DNA of 64,000 bases from Poecilobothrus nobilitatus (lineage: Eukaryota; Arthropoda; Insecta; Diptera; Dolichopodidae): NCBI GenBank assembly GCA_947095535.1, contig OX352773.1:86648670-86712669 (forward strand), read 5' to 3'. The position numbers were made by a program, and so were the translations under genes. Under the pieces are notes generated by a model, which saw only the letters and a list, made by a program, of their open reading frames with translations, was not told the origin of the DNA and ran no database searches. Of the stretch, positions 1 through 13,008 are shown piece after piece (the first letter of the stretch is position 1; each line of letters opens with the position of its first letter).

Positions 1-1370
1 TTTTTTTTTTTTTTTTGTTATTAAATGCAATTTTTAGAGAAATATTAAATTTCTACACGAATAAAATTATGTATAAGTAAGTAAGTACATATTGTAATTT
101 TGATTACATTTTTAATTACATTACAATTAACCGAAACGGATCATTAAATAAGTGTCAAAAAATTGTTGTTATATAAAAAAAATTAAAATAGGTATAATTT
201 GAAATTAATTTGTATTAGAATTTTATCAAGTGACTTTTGCAGAGGCTAACAATACAAGTTATATAAACAACACTAGACAATATTTTAATTTTATTTTAAT
301 TTCAGTTTAATGATAGAAGACAATATAAAAAAATAAAAATTGAGGATTGTACGAGGATTGAATACTCTTGACTATTCGAGATTTGAAAATAAAAATTTAG
401 AAAAAATATTTTTAATATATTAATTAATAAAGCAATAAAACTTTAAGTAAAATTAAAAATCCCCAAAATAAAAACTGCATAATATGTTCAATATTAAAAT
501 GCTTTTATGTATAATTTGAAAAATTCAATGTACAAATTTAGCTTCTTTTCATGTTTGCAATATAAATATTTAAATTTAATTCTTTTCATCATCTAATGAC
601 AGACAATTTAAGTGTTTATTATTCATTATTTTCTTTTGAAAAATTAACGCAGCAATTATCACATGACAACAGATCATTTAATGTTAAATTAAAAATAAAA
701 CTAGAAATTTTTTAATTTTTTTTTTTGTTTTAGATTCTTTTATTGTTAAAATTAGCTGCAAAAAGAATTTTTCAAAAGAATATGTAAATAGAAAAATGAA
801 CTTGATTTTCAGACAAAATAGTGATTCAATTATAAATTGAGGAATAGTACATGGAAATTTGATATAATTGAGTCTTTTTTTTTTAATTAGTTTAATTGTT
901 TATTTCAAGAAGAACACAGAAAAACATTTAGTTTATTTTAATTACATAGTTGCTTTAGTTTAGAAAATAAACTTACTCTAATTTTGGGCATTTTATCTGT
1001 GAAATTAGCTGTGACAATGAACAATTTGTATAAAAATATTATGGTTTTTTTTCTATTATTAATTTGAAATTGAATTTTACAATTGAAAAATTTTATTTAT
1101 AATTAGATTATTTTATTCTACAACCGAAATAATGAAGAATAATAATACAGTTTTTTTTTATTTTAGAATAATAGCATTTGATTATACTATAGAATAAAAA
1201 ATATATTATTTTTTGTTATGGAAATTTGAATGTATAGAAAATTCCATCTTTGAAATACGATAACAGATTCCAATTTGGGAACATGCAAAAAGAATAAATG
1301 AAGAAAAAGAAAAACTGAAACTTAAATTAAATAAAAATTTAAATAATTTTACTAAAATCAATAGAAATTA
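1..1370. other. AT-rich intergenic or intronic DNA
   Basis: This stretch begins with a poly(T) run and consists of A/T homopolymers with stops in every frame. I see no gene, inverted repeat or recognisable element in it. Confidence 0.6.
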
Positions 1371-2110
1371 TTTATTTATTTATTTGTTTAGTTCAAACAA
1401 TTTACAATTTTTTTAAATAGTTTTACAATTTTTTTCTTAGTTAATTTTTTTTTAATTTTATTTATTTAATCCAAATATTACCCTTTTACAATATTGTATT
1501 ATATATTACAAGTTTTTTACAGAGATTAGATTTATTATTATTATCTTTACAGCTGAGAATAAAAAAAAATGTACAAATGAGTAATATTTTTAGTTTAATT
1601 AAAACTTAAATCTAACTTAATCTAGTCAAAATTATCTTATAGTCTAATTTGTATTAAGCAGGAGCTTACAATGTTAATTTTAAACAGAATTTGAATTTCT
1701 TATTAAGTGATTTTCAGAAAATATACATTTATTGATGAATTTAACATGTTTGATTTATTTTATCTAATACTAAGCCGATATTTCTTTGTTGATGAAATAA
1801 AATTGTTGAATAATGAAAAGGTAAATTGAGCATTAACTTTAAAATTTTATTTTGAGCAATTTGCATCTTTTTGATGTGAGTAGCTGCTATATTCTGAAAA
1901 ACAGGGCATCCGTACAAGATAATCGGCTGAAACACCATTTTTATAATTTGAAGTTTGTTTTCTCTTAATAGTTCGGAATTTCTATATATAAAAGGGTACA
2001 GTATACGAGTTGTTTTATTCAATTTGTTGATTACTTGGCTAACGTGTTCACTGAAAGTCAATCTTTTATCAAAGTGGACGCCCGAAACGAGGAAATAAAA
2101 GACGGTTTTC
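1371..2110 (-). mobile_element. Jockey-like LINE fragment, reverse transcriptase C-terminal part and 3' UTR
   Basis: On the minus strand, 1741-2061 encodes 106 residues that match the post-palm region of Jockey-type reverse transcriptases. It reads LTFSEHVSQVINKLNKTTR at the start, then IIKMVFQPIILYGCPVFQN, then THIKKMQIAQNKILKLMLNL. The upstream bases (2062-2100) continue in frame as GVHFDKR, the family's usual 'LGV.FD..L' entry to this block, so the fragment starts a little before the first Met. The catalytic YADD core is absent, so this is a 5'-truncated dead copy. A TTTA-repeat at about 1371-1390, which reads TAAATAAA on the coding strand, is likely the 3' terminus. The family assignment follows motif order and was not searched. 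Confidence 0.75.
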
Positions 2111-2244
2111 TTTTATATGTGAAAAAATATTGCACTAGTTTTTTCAGTATTAATTGCAGTTTACCATTTTTAAAAATATTGAGAGATCACGTTTTAAATC
2201 AAATTATTAATAATATCATAATTAAATTAAATTAACAACATTTA

Positions 2245-4600
2245 TTACAAAAGGTACAAAGTATTTTTACAAAAACGTTTCATATATATTATAATTTATA
2301 ATACATCAAACATTCAACTAAAAAAAAAAGAAATAATAATTATATCATTCTTTGGCATTCTATGAATTAAATATTTATAGATGTTTAAAAATATTTTTCT
2401 AGTGTGGTTTATCTTTGAGTGAAATCAATGTGTGATTACTGATTTGTATTTATTACCCATTAATAACATCCTGTGAAATTGGTTCATTTTTACCATACTT
2501 TGTTCTGTGGTGTGAGGTATTGGGCAAGTTAGTCGATTTTAGACGCGAATTAGAGTTAATATTAATATTTGTAGAAATGGTGGGTGATATGATATTTCCT
2601 TTAATTATTTCGGTTAGAAAAATAACATCGGCAACTTCTCAAATAAAAGGATCATTCCAGGCAAGGTTTCCCAAGGCATAACGAATAACATTTTTTGTAT
2701 AGACCCAATTCTATCAATATTAGATTAGATGACTTGCATATTCCAGATTTGGTCTAACGAGACATATGTATAAAGATTTAAGTGTGGAAGGATCAGTAAA
2801 TTCCTTTGACCATCGTTTAACAAAACCAAGCATTGAATTCAATTTTACTGTCGAAGAGAATACCGCTAGATCTCTTATTGAATTAGTTTTAATCAAACTT
2901 GAATTGTTAATAGAGTATTGAAAATTAATATTATTAAGCCGTCCAGAAAAAGTCATGAATGCCAATTTACTGACATTAAAAGAAGATTATTTATGTTACA
3001 CCAATAGAAGAAATTATTTAGGTCAGCCTGAAGTATAAGTTGTCATTTTCTATGCATATAATTTTTTTAAAAATTTTCATAACATCTGTGTAAATTTTAA
3101 TGACACTATGGCGAATGAAGGTATAGTAAAATCATTAATGGACAAAATAAAAAGAAGCGGTCCCAAATAGCTTCCTTAGGGCAATAGGGAATGAGAACAG
3201 TTTATTAATATACTTTCTGGAATGCCTTCTGATCCAGAATAGTTTACTTTAAATTTATCTAAATACTGTTTTACTTGAATATCAGTTATTTGTATATTTA
3301 AAGAAGAAACTTCATTATTTTTATTTATATGGTTGAAATTATTAATATCTGCACAAAATGTAAAATCAGAGTAAGGTGAAAAAAAAAACTCACGAAAATA
3401 TTCAGTAAATTTAGATGGATCATTACTTGTATTATCATTAAAACTCATATGCGTGGGGTATTCATCACATTTGCGTTTAGTATTGACACATTTCCAAAAT
3501 TCTTTTGGATTAGATGTAAGTTTAGCTGATATGATCCAAACATATAATTTATAAAGGTCATCAGATAAACTTTTAAATTAGTTGAAAAATATTAAGAAAT
3601 TGCTATAATCAATACTACTTTTTGTTTTTAAATATTTTCACCAGCATTTTTTTTTTTTATTTTTCAGCTTTTTGAGCTCGCATGTGAACCAAGGAGTACA
3701 GGAACTCCTTGATTTATTTCTGGTCATAGGTATAAACTGTTTAAAACTACTAAAGATAATTTCATAAAGCTTACTTGTCATTTCATTAAGATTTATATTA
3801 TTTAATATGGAAGATAAATCGTAAGAATTTAGAAAATTATTTAATTAATATATATTTTCTGTTTCAGGACAACAAGGTGCATTAACACAATAAGAAAAAC
3901 ACATAGGAGGGTGAAAGAGATCAACGTTGATCAAAGGAAATGGAAAATTTATAGTTATTAAATTGTTCGGATCTGATGAAAAGATTAGGTCAAGTTGTTT
4001 AACTTGACAATTGGATATAGGAAAAATTTGCTGTATCTTATTTATATTGCTATTATCAATAAATGATTCCTCGTCATGACCAATTCATTTTATATTTGGG
4101 AGGTTCAAATCCCCACATATAAGAATTTCGTCAGATTCCTCTAGATTATTACTAATAAAATTAATTGCATTATTAATTTAATTATAAATCTCAACTTTTC
4201 TGTTAGGAGGAATATAAGAGCAGAAAATGAAAAACTTTTATAATTAAATTCAATTTTAACATACAAAATTTCTAGTTGAGTATAGTCAACAATCGTAATA
4301 AGATTAGAGTTAAATTTATTTTTAATTGCAATAAGATCTCCTCCTCATTTTGGTATAATGCTATTATTAAGAAGATAAGAAGAATATCTATCTTTTCTGT
4401 AAACAGTGTATGTCTTATTAAAGAGTTCTAAATTATTAATGGTTTGATTTAACCAGCTTTCAGTGAAAACGAAAAAATCATATGTATTTATTTAATCAGA
4501 ATAATTTAATCAAATCAATCAACTATAACTAAACAAACAATTACATAATAAGATTTTAGCATTAAAAAGATTTCAAGCTGTCTTTTTAAAATTCTTTTTT
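2245..4600 (-). mobile_element. degraded CR1/Jockey-superfamily LINE with endonuclease and gapped reverse transcriptase
   Basis: Reading the minus strand from about 4560 down, the first part resembles an apurinic endonuclease (a 'TESWLN' block and YTVYRKDRYS near 4380-4440, then an ITIVDYTQLEILYVK block near 4270). At 3176-3448 comes the pre-palm segment with NYSGSEGIPESILINCS, equivalent to the usual 'SGPDGIP...LKNC'. At 2720-2965 comes SIRDLAVFSSTVKLNSMLGF followed by FVKRWSKEF and LVRPNLEYASHLI, the usual block after the palm. The palm itself, with its YADD, is missing between about 3060 and 3170, which implies an internal deletion. Stops and frameshifts occur throughout, so the copy is inactive. 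The 3' limit near 2245 is approximate. Confidence 0.75.
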
Positions 4601-6025
4601 AATCTGTTATATTTTTTCGTAAGCAAATTAAAAAATGATTTAAAATTTCTTAAAATTTCCAAAAAAAAATGTTTTTTCCGAAAGAAAACCTATCTTAAAT
4701 AATTAAATACTTAGTACCTATATATACAAATTTAAAATCATAAGATTAAAATAAAATTTATACTCGTATATATTATATTTTATTGAAGAGAATGCTACAA
4801 AAATTATAAGCATAAAATGGTAATAGAAATTTTATCTTATTTTATATTCTTAGAACTATTTATTTTATATTTATTTTAGTTCTACGTCTTACACTAATTA
4901 GTTAAGTTTTACGCCTTACACTTTTAACAAGCTTTAATTCAAATATTTCTAAATATTTTGAAAAATTAATAATCGAATCTGTTTACAAAATAATACCTAA
5001 AAAATCCAAAACATTTTATAATAAATCAATTTTATTTGGCAAATTTTTAAAAGCTAACACAAAATGGTGTCATCAAAAAAAAAAAAAAAACTTTCAAAAA
5101 GAATTTATTCTTGAAATAAATATATATGAGAAACGTACAACAAAATTAATTCAAAAAAAAAAAAAGAAAACTTTAACCTACTAAAATGGTTTACTTATTT
5201 GAAGAGAGTAACACAAAAAAAAAAAAAATATTAAATCAAATTCTTCCCAAATATGTTTTTATCTACCTTTGTTTTTGTACACAAAATTTTACAAAATTAA
5301 ACTATTCAGTTGTTGATTTCTTAATAGAGAAAAAAAACCCGAATAGAATTAAAAACAAAAATATGCTAATCAAAATTATTCCAAATAACTTTTTTCTTAC
5401 CTTAACTTCCAAAAATTCGGGCTTAAACAACAAAAATAGTTTATTTTTTATTCTTATTCTCGCGTGTGCAATAAATTTAGACTTAAAATTCACAGAACAA
5501 AAAAAAAAAAATAGTTAAAAACACTTAAAACAAGCTTTTTTTTTATGAAATTCATTTATGAACTGGCAACTATAAGATACTATAATGTATTCTATTAAGA
5601 ACATTATTTAAAATTTCAGAATTTTATACAGATAAAAAGAAAATACTTTATCAGTTTTGTATAACAAAGTTATAGGTAAGAGACATCTGGCAACAATTAT
5701 ATTATATATTAATTTATTTTCCGCATTTTTAATTTGCATCATATTTGGGAAACATTTATAAGTATTTACAAGCAATCACTTTATCATCAAAGTGTTAAAT
5801 TTAATTGAATATGTCGGAAATTTTCGACATACATACATACATACATATGTCAAATTTAGAATTGAAAATAATATATAAATTAATAAAATTAAAAATAAAT
5901 TAATTTAAATAAAAACAAGAGCAAAGTAATTAAAACTACATTTCATTACAAATGAAGTGTCAATTTCAGAAATCCCAATGTTTAAAATGATTAACTATAA
6001 ATAATGTGTTGTTTTATTTTTATTT
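4601..6025. other. AT-rich DNA, no gene seen
   Basis: This holds poly(A) runs and a CATACATACATACATATG microsatellite near 5827-5850. The open frames at 5186-5518 are Lys/Asn-rich products of A-runs and have no homology I recognise. Confidence 0.6.
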
Positions 6026-6029
6026 TTCT

Positions 6030-6134
6030 TTATTGTCTAGATTTACTTTTAGTTCGTTTGAAATCTTTTGTAGGTACTTTATAATATATACCATCTTTTT
6101 CTGATTTGTTTTCTCTATCACACTTTTGTATTGC
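6030..6134 (-). CDS. candidate 3'-terminal coding exon, unknown protein
   Basis: On the minus strand a possible acceptor (AATGACAG, AG at 6136-6135) is followed by 34 sense codons and a TAA at 6032-6030. The peptide starts AIQKCDRENKSEKDG and ends KVPTKDFKRTKSKSRQ. It is polar and Lys/Arg-rich, the codon mix is balanced, and the local GC is above background, unlike the surrounding homopolymers. An AATAAA polyadenylation signal overlaps the stop (CAATAAAG), with more A-rich hexamers just downstream. I do not recognise the protein. The acceptor has a weak pyrimidine tract and the upstream exon was not found, so this is an inference. It would fit the minus-strand gene implied by the ratchet-like site at 20579, but the two may be unrelated. 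Confidence 0.3.
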   Translation of the reverse strand, partial: AIQKCDRENKSEKDGIYYKVPTKDFKRTKSKSRQ

Positions 6135-8524
6135 CTGTCATTTTGAATATTTAATCGTATTTCTACATTAAAAATGTTGAAAGGTAGAAAAACACGGCAA
6201 GGTTGTATTGCAAAAAAAAAAAAAAATAAATAAATAAAAGACTGATTCGATGAAATGTTGTTTTTTAAATGTTGTAATATTCTGTTTTTTAAATAAGCTC
6301 AGAAAATATAACAGAAAAAGAAATCCAGAATTAAAAACTAAAAAAAAAAAAAATTATTACATACATATACACATACATATATATGTAGCTATTTATGAAT
6401 AATAGTGAAGTGAGGCGAATTGAATGAGAAAACAAGAAAACAACATTTTAAAGCCTCTAGAATAAAAATAAAATGCGATTTATTTTTCTCGAAAAATATA
6501 AATCTACGTAAGTATATTTTGTATTTTGTTTTTTTTTTCGTTGTTGTTGTTTTTAAAAGTTTCTTGCTTTAATTTTTTGTTTCTCACCGTTTAAAGTTAT
6601 AGCGTATTTTTCTGTTTAAAATTTAAAATCTTTAACCCAGTTTTTCTTTTTCATGTTTTCTATACATAGCTTTGAAAATATCTATGCAGAAATCGAAATA
6701 ATTTTTTTTTTTGTTTATTAGAAATTAGTTATTTTTATATGTATGTGTAAGTGTATGTAAAACATTTGAAACATAAATATTTTTAAGAAAATAAGGTAGT
6801 AGGTAAAATAAAAAGGTATTTAAATGCACATATTTTCGAAGTGCTTAATGTACATTATAGAAATCAGAATTAAGACTATTTTTGTATAGTAATCATTTTT
6901 AATTCGTGAATATAGAAATTTTCTGAGGTAACTTTCTTTTTCTCGAAAATATCAAATTAAATATAACGTTGAACGTTTGTAAGTTAGTGCGTGGTCTAAA
7001 ATTTAAAAAGAAATTGTTTTTATATAACGGTAACTACTTAATAAATTCTTCTATTGTTTGATTCTGTTATTTGGTGTTTTCGAATTAAAAATATATCTAC
7101 TAGAATTTGACTACACCTATTAACTATTTAAACATAGGGCTGTTTTAAACTTTGGGCATAAAGAAGCGGTTAAGGTTTTTTTTGGAATCTATCTATGTTT
7201 AAAATTTGATTGTTTTATCGCAAATGGTGTTATAGTTTTATAAAAAGACGGACAGAGCATTTTATAAAATTAAAAATTTTATAAAAATAAAGTGCAAAAA
7301 AATAGAATATAGGTATCTACTTATTTAATTATAATTCAGTAATTTTTTATTTTTATATTATTTTAATTATATTTTTTATTATTAATTATACTAAATTTAT
7401 AGTAACAGAAAAACCAAAATATTTTTATGTAAATTTTGAAAACAACTCAACTTGAATTTTATTAATGAATAATGATTATTACTAATTAAAAGAGAAAATC
7501 AATTTTATTTACATATAGGTAATATAGATTTTTCGCATAATTTTTTTCCCTTATAATTTAAATATGACACCTTTCGTGAAAAATTTTCATGCACCAGTTT
7601 AAAATAAACTAAAATTATAAAACTTATAACTATAATATAGTAATATTTATGTAATGTATATTTAATATATTCGTATTTTTATCATTCTATAAAAATTTAC
7701 CTTTACCATAAAACGTGCATACTCTTATGTAAAAGCATTGTTCACATCATATAATTTATAGATTGGATTGTGCAATATTAAGTTAAAACTTTAATGTACT
7801 TTGTTGACTTTACTATTATGAAACTATTCATTGTTATTTTTTAGTATGTTCTTTTTTTATTTTTATTTTTTTGCTTATTTTAAAGTGTTTAAAATTCTAA
7901 TACAATGGTTCATAAAAATATAGTAAACAGTAACGTGTAATAAACTTAAAGAAAAAAAATATTTCGCAACAAATATTCACATACCATATACAAATGCAAT
8001 TCATTAGAGTTTAATTTAAGAAAAATTTGAGAAAAAAAAATTGCTTAGAAAATTAATCAACAAAAAAAAAAAAATTCAAGGATAAATCGTTCGAAGAATT
8101 CTGATTTACTATTAGTATTAATGTTGTGGTTTAAAAAAACCATATATACATTAGTTATGAACATATATATATATATATGTAATATATTGACACCAATAGA
8201 ATATTAATTTATTAGTAAACGAAATAAAAAAAAAAAACAATTTTTTTTTAATGTTTAAATTTTTTAGTAAGGAATTTAATATTTTTAAATAAGTTTTAAA
8301 TTAATAATTGGTAGCGGTAGTAAACTTGAATATTAATTAATTTTTAAGCAATTTATCGCATCATTAGAATATTTGATATAAAAAAAAAAAAAAAAAACAA
8401 ATTGTAACGAATTTATATTAAATATTATATACTCTTTGTCTGATTCGGATTTAAATTTTTTTTAACTTTTTTTTTAATTTTCGATTTTAATTTTATAGTT
8501 GTTGTATTTTAATTTAATTTTTTA
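6135..8524. other. AT-rich DNA, no gene seen
   Basis: This contains poly(A/T) tracts, TACATACATATA microsatellites near 6360 and a (TA)n run near 8163-8180. No coding segment, TIR pair or known repeat was found. Confidence 0.6.
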
Positions 8525-9327
8525 TTAGCACATTTCAAAAAAAAAATTTGAAAAAATGTGCCTATTAGTTTCACTCTGTCCTTCCGTCTGTTTACAAAAT
8601 TTCTACACCGTTAAAGATAGAGAAAAAAAAAATTCAACCATGGGTAGGTCTCATAAAAATTAAATTTAAATTAATTTTGTGGAACAACTTTTTCATGTAG
8701 CTCCATCCATCAGGGAACTATAGCCCCTCAAACTTTGAAAAAGCCCTATTTTTAAACGTGTATATTTCATGTTCCGCTTAACATATTTTCAATCTGAAAA
8801 CGCCATTCCACAGAAATTTAATCTATACCTTTATAAATCAATATCACAATTATATATAGTTTTTAAATTTAGTATTTAAATTTATCGTTATGTGAAAACC
8901 TTCATAACTCCGGTACGCTTTTAGATAGGGGCTTGAAATTTTGAAGCAAGAAAGAACTTTTAGAATTAGTATAAGTTTGCTCAGAAAATTTTTTTGTACC
9001 ACACCCTGTTTATGAGCTATTAAGGCTCAACATTTGAAAATTTGCTATTTTTAAACACCTGTAACTTAGCCACCTGTACACATTTTTCTTCGGCAAGACA
9101 AAAAAAATTAAAGCTACAGTAATATATTTTTATGTGTGTTAACGGGTTTTCTTAGTTGGTTCCGGAATTACTGCCCCTCAAAATTCCAGAAAAGTCCTAT
9201 TTTCCCATTTTTTCTTATTTACATGAAATTTTAAAATTTTTGTGAAAGTTACAATTCTAAACAGTTTGTATTATGTTTTGGAAATGTGCGCTTTTAAAAA
9301 CCGTTGGTTTACATTCTATCTTGTTTT
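8525..9327 (+). repeat. dispersed repeat family A, copy 1 (near full length)
   Basis: This ~800-bp non-coding repeat opens with TTAGCACATTTC, then an A-run and a near-complement AAAATGTGC, so its first ~40 bases can fold on themselves. Next come the block TAGTTTCACTCTGTCC, CGTCTGTTTACAAAA and ACCGTTAAAGATAGAGA. It closes with GGAAATGTGCGC and TTGGTTTACATTCTATCTTG. Six further copies in this window share the same order and ends (13.0, 14.1-14.9, 16.0-16.6, 21.9-23.2, 36.2 and 45.7-46.6 kb). It has no coding capacity and is presumably a non-autonomous mobile element of undetermined class. Confidence 0.8.
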
Positions 9328-9600
9328 TTATTTTGTTTTGCGTTAGTTTTTTTTTTTCGTATTACATTTAGTTTTTATATGTCAGTCAGTATAGCTGTAT
9401 GTATAATAGTTTTCCATTTTTTTTCGTTCTTTAGATTTATTTATTTTTTAAGGACATAAATTGCAATTATAAGAATATGATTATGTTGTAAACGTCTATA
9501 ATATAAATTTAAAAAAAAAAATCAATGAATTATCAATGAAACAAAATTAAAAAAAAAAAAGTTTAAATTAAACAATCAATTGATTAAAAATTACTTACAA

Positions 9601-9907
9601 TATACCTTTTTTACTTTAACTGAAGATAAGTTTACTTTAAGTGAAGACAGTTTTTTTACTTAAAGTGATGACATTTATAATAAATGTTAAAGTAAAAACA
9701 TATACCTATGAAATATATATATATACATATATAAATATCAAATAAATGTCAGATCTAAATATATACATATGTATTATGTAAATCAAATTATTGTACATAC
9801 ATAAAATAATAATAAACCATAAATTTGTAAAGTTAAGATTTTTCATTTAAAATAAAAATGTCTTCACTTAAAGTAAAAAACACTTCAGTTAAAGTAAAAA
9901 TGGTATA
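9601..9907. mobile_element. MITE-like element with ~50-bp terminal inverted repeats
   Basis: The left end reads TATACC, then TTTTACTTTAACTGAAG, then CTTTAAGTGAAGACA. The right end (9848-9907) is its inverted complement and ends in GGTATA. The arms match over about 50 bases with a few indels. The interior is an AT-rich partly palindromic core with no coding capacity. Possible TA or ATA target duplications flank it but cannot be confirmed in such AT-rich DNA. Confidence 0.7.
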
Positions 9908-10820
9908 ATATTCTCGTTATGTAATCACATGCACTTAGATGTATAATTTATACAATGTTTTTTAATTTAAACAAAAAAAATTTTTAAATTAAGAAAGGAA
10001 TTCAATAAAATAACTGAACATTTCTGAATTAATTAACTGTGTAATTTTAATTCAAAATATTCTCTACTTTAATTAATTTGTTATTTGTAAAAATTTAATA
10101 GAACATATTTTTAAATTATAAAACAATTAAACATATTTTTTTTTATACAAATAATAATTGTTTATAGCATTAGAAAAGCTTTGTAATATAAAAAAAAATA
10201 AAACTGCAAATTGAAGATTAAAATCTTTTAAATTTAATATTATTAAAATATATCTTAAATCTTTAAAATGTAATTGTTTTTTTTATATAATAGATACTAT
10301 AATATGTAGTACTTTAAACTTTGAGGCAATAAACTGTTTTCTACAAAACGTTAAGTTGTTGAGAAATAAAATTTAAAAAAAATATCTTTATCTCTGTTAT
10401 TTTTTTTTTTGCGTTTATTTAAAACTCTTAAATAGTTTTTTATTTTTCTTTAGTTCGTAAATATGTATTTATTTACTGAAAAAAATTGTTTGTAGTTCTA
10501 ATTCAAGAAACAAAATAAGTTCAGAAATATGTGATAAAAAGTTATATTAAAATTAAATTTCCTCCAAAATGCAATTTCATTATACATAATATACATTCGG
10601 TTCTTACAAGTTGACTGATCTGTAAATGTTAAAGTTCCACTTAGTAATTTAACGTAATATAAAATTACAATTTCTATATTAGAAGTTTCAAGAAAATGTC
10701 AATTATATAAAACAAATATAAATATTTCATATTTAAAAGTTTTAGTACACTATAAAACTTTATAGACGTCTAAATATCTAAACTATTATTTATGTACATA
10801 TATTTTAAATTAAAACTATT
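9908..10820. other. AT-rich DNA, no gene seen
   Basis: A/T-rich sequence lies between two MITE-like elements. I see no coding region or repeat in it. Confidence 0.6.
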
Positions 10821-11166
10821 CGTGACATCCAAATTGCATAAAAAAAGTGTCCGATGCAAAGTATTATGATCCAAATTTTAAAACAAAAGCTTTTTACAAA
10901 GTATCATGAATCATGATCCAAATTGCATTATGATCGTTTGTACACCGCCTGTGCGTTTGTTTAAAATTTTCTGGACACTTTTAATTTATCTTTGACAATT
11001 TGATAGTGAATTTGAATTGTTATTTAACCGGCGAAAAAGTTGTTCTAAATTGTATTACATTTACATTGCATTTAGACGCGAAACATCGGTTTTACAATGC
11101 ATTAAAAAACTTTATGTATATTTATCGTGCATCCAAAAGCTTTTTTTATGCAATTTAGATGTCACG
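10821..11166. mobile_element. MITE-like element with CGTGACAT terminal inverted repeats
   Basis: The left end, CGTGACATCC then AAATTGCATAAAAAAAG, is repeated inverted at 11140-11166 with one mismatch over about 27 bases. The ~345-bp element carries subterminal direct repeats such as AAAGTATTATGATCCAAA and AAAGTATCATGAATCATG, a pattern seen in transposase-bound MITEs. It has no coding capacity; the open frame at 11017-11199 merely runs through its right end. No convincing target-site duplication is visible, so the superfamily is unknown. Confidence 0.7.
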
Positions 11167-11218
11167 GTATGTATGTACTTATACATATTAAACCGATGAA
11201 CATATAAATATACATCCG

Positions 11219-11610
11219 TAATAAGACCCATTCTTATGTACGAAGTTCTAGTATGGTGGAAGGCAATCGACAGGGTTCAAAGAACTGTCTCATTATGTAT
11301 TAGTGGTTCTTTAATAACAACCCCCTCTGCGGCATTATATATTATATTTAATTTCCTATAGAATATTATTTAGCAAAATTTGCAGCCACAAACACAGCTA
11401 TAAGAATAAAGGATACATCCCAGAGGACTAATTTACGAGGAGAATACTCGTATATCATAAATCAATTCAAATCTATTCCTGTTTTGGTGGACTACACTTC
11501 TCCACTTACTTTTTTCAAAAATCTCACTTGACGAGTATACCTACCTACCGTAGAATGTAGGGTCTTCTCAGAAGATCTGAATATCAATCAAAATTTCCTA
11601 CTATTTTTCA
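11219..11610 (+). mobile_element. I-like LINE fragment, end of reverse transcriptase into RNase H
   Basis: Plus-strand translation gives IRPILMYEVLVWWKAI, then RVQRTVSLCISGSLITTPSA, matching the 'VRPM..YG..VWW...VQR..C..ITGA..TTPTAAL' block of I/Jockey-type LINEs. After a frameshift it continues AKFAATNTAIRIKDTSQRTN and LRGEYSYIINQFKSIPV, ending near VFSEDLNIN, the start of the RNase H domain. Stops and shifts show it is dead. The segment at 14935-15330 holds the zinc-finger end of the same kind of element and may be the rest of this copy, separated by later insertions. Confidence 0.75.
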
Positions 11611-11639
11611 CAACCTAATCATAAAGTTAGCTTTTTTTT

Positions 11640-13008
11640 ACGTACGCAGTGTCATTAATTTTAAACTTTTTTTATATATAAATTTATTTTATATTTTATA
11701 TATAAAAATATTAGATTCTTATTCCTTTCATATTATATTATACATATTATTTAAATAACGTTACGTAAATATTAAACTTAATACAGAATTAAATTATTGA
11801 AAATCATACCGACTTAAAAGTTATTTTAATTTTTCTTTTATTTTTTTTTTTTTGCAATGGAATTAGGCAATTTAACATATGAGTGGAGTTGAATTGTTCC
11901 ATTAATTAAAATTTATATTCAATTTTCAATAAATATGGGATTAAATTTTTAAAATTTTTATATAAGAAAGAATATAAATATTTATGTATAATAAAATCTA
12001 TTATCTGAATTAAAATATTTCATAATTGTTTTGAAGAAGATGAGTTATTTAACAACTGTACCAAAATAACAAAATTAATGTAATTAAAATAATCATATAC
12101 AATTTTTAATTTATTATTCATTTTAATTCAATAAAATAATAATTTTAATAGTTAATTTTTCGTCTGTACGGATTATCTGCTTCTACAATTGCATATCCAT
12201 ATATACATACATCAATTGAAAGGTACATACAATATATATATTTATATTTTAAAAGTGCAAATATTTATATGGAAATTTTATTTATTTTTTTCTTTCTATT
12301 AAAAATAAACTTTTAATCAGAGATAACAACTGTTGTAAAAATTGCACAAAAATAATTGGGTCATCTATTCGCGATCAGTTGTTCTTTTATTAATTTTGTA
12401 AAAAAAAAAAAAAAAAGAGAAAAAATTGCAATATTTTTCAATATTTAATGTAAATATTTTTATATGTATATTAATTTTTTTTTTAATTAAAATTTTTTAA
12501 ATTCATACAATTTAAAATAATTTTTTTTTTTTTTTGTTTCATTTTGAATAGTTGAAACATTGTTAAGTGGTGCTAATATTGTTCACACACTGCATCATGT
12601 TATCTTGATTTTTTTTATTTAGATGGAAAAAATTAAAATTAAGAAATTTATTAATTATGATTTCTAGGAAAAAATTATTATGATTATGATTATGACGAAA
12701 AAATAATCAGTTGAACTTCTTACCAGAAGGAATCGAAGAAGAAAAATTATATGAAATGATATTTAAATGAATTGTGCTGTTAATTATCCTATACTACTCT
12801 TGAAGGAATTTTCAAAAATTAAAAAGTTAAACTGTGCAACTACGAAACAAGTGACATTTTTCAGTAACACTTTTCATTTCGTTATAAACTGTTTTATAGA
12901 ATATTATTATTAAACCTATTTTATTTTCAAACATTAGTAAATAACACTTCAAAATTTTTGGACTCTTTTTTCTTTAGGATGTGGAACATCTGTTTCGTAG
13001 AACATGTT
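11640..13008. other. AT-rich DNA, no gene seen
   Basis: Poly(A/T) runs and short TA/CATA microsatellites are present, with stops in all frames. Confidence 0.6.

Noticed and set aside
5186..5518. 110-codon plus-strand frame
   Set aside because: Lys/Asn/Phe-rich composition comes from homopolymers. The opposite-strand shadow is equally open and there is no homology.
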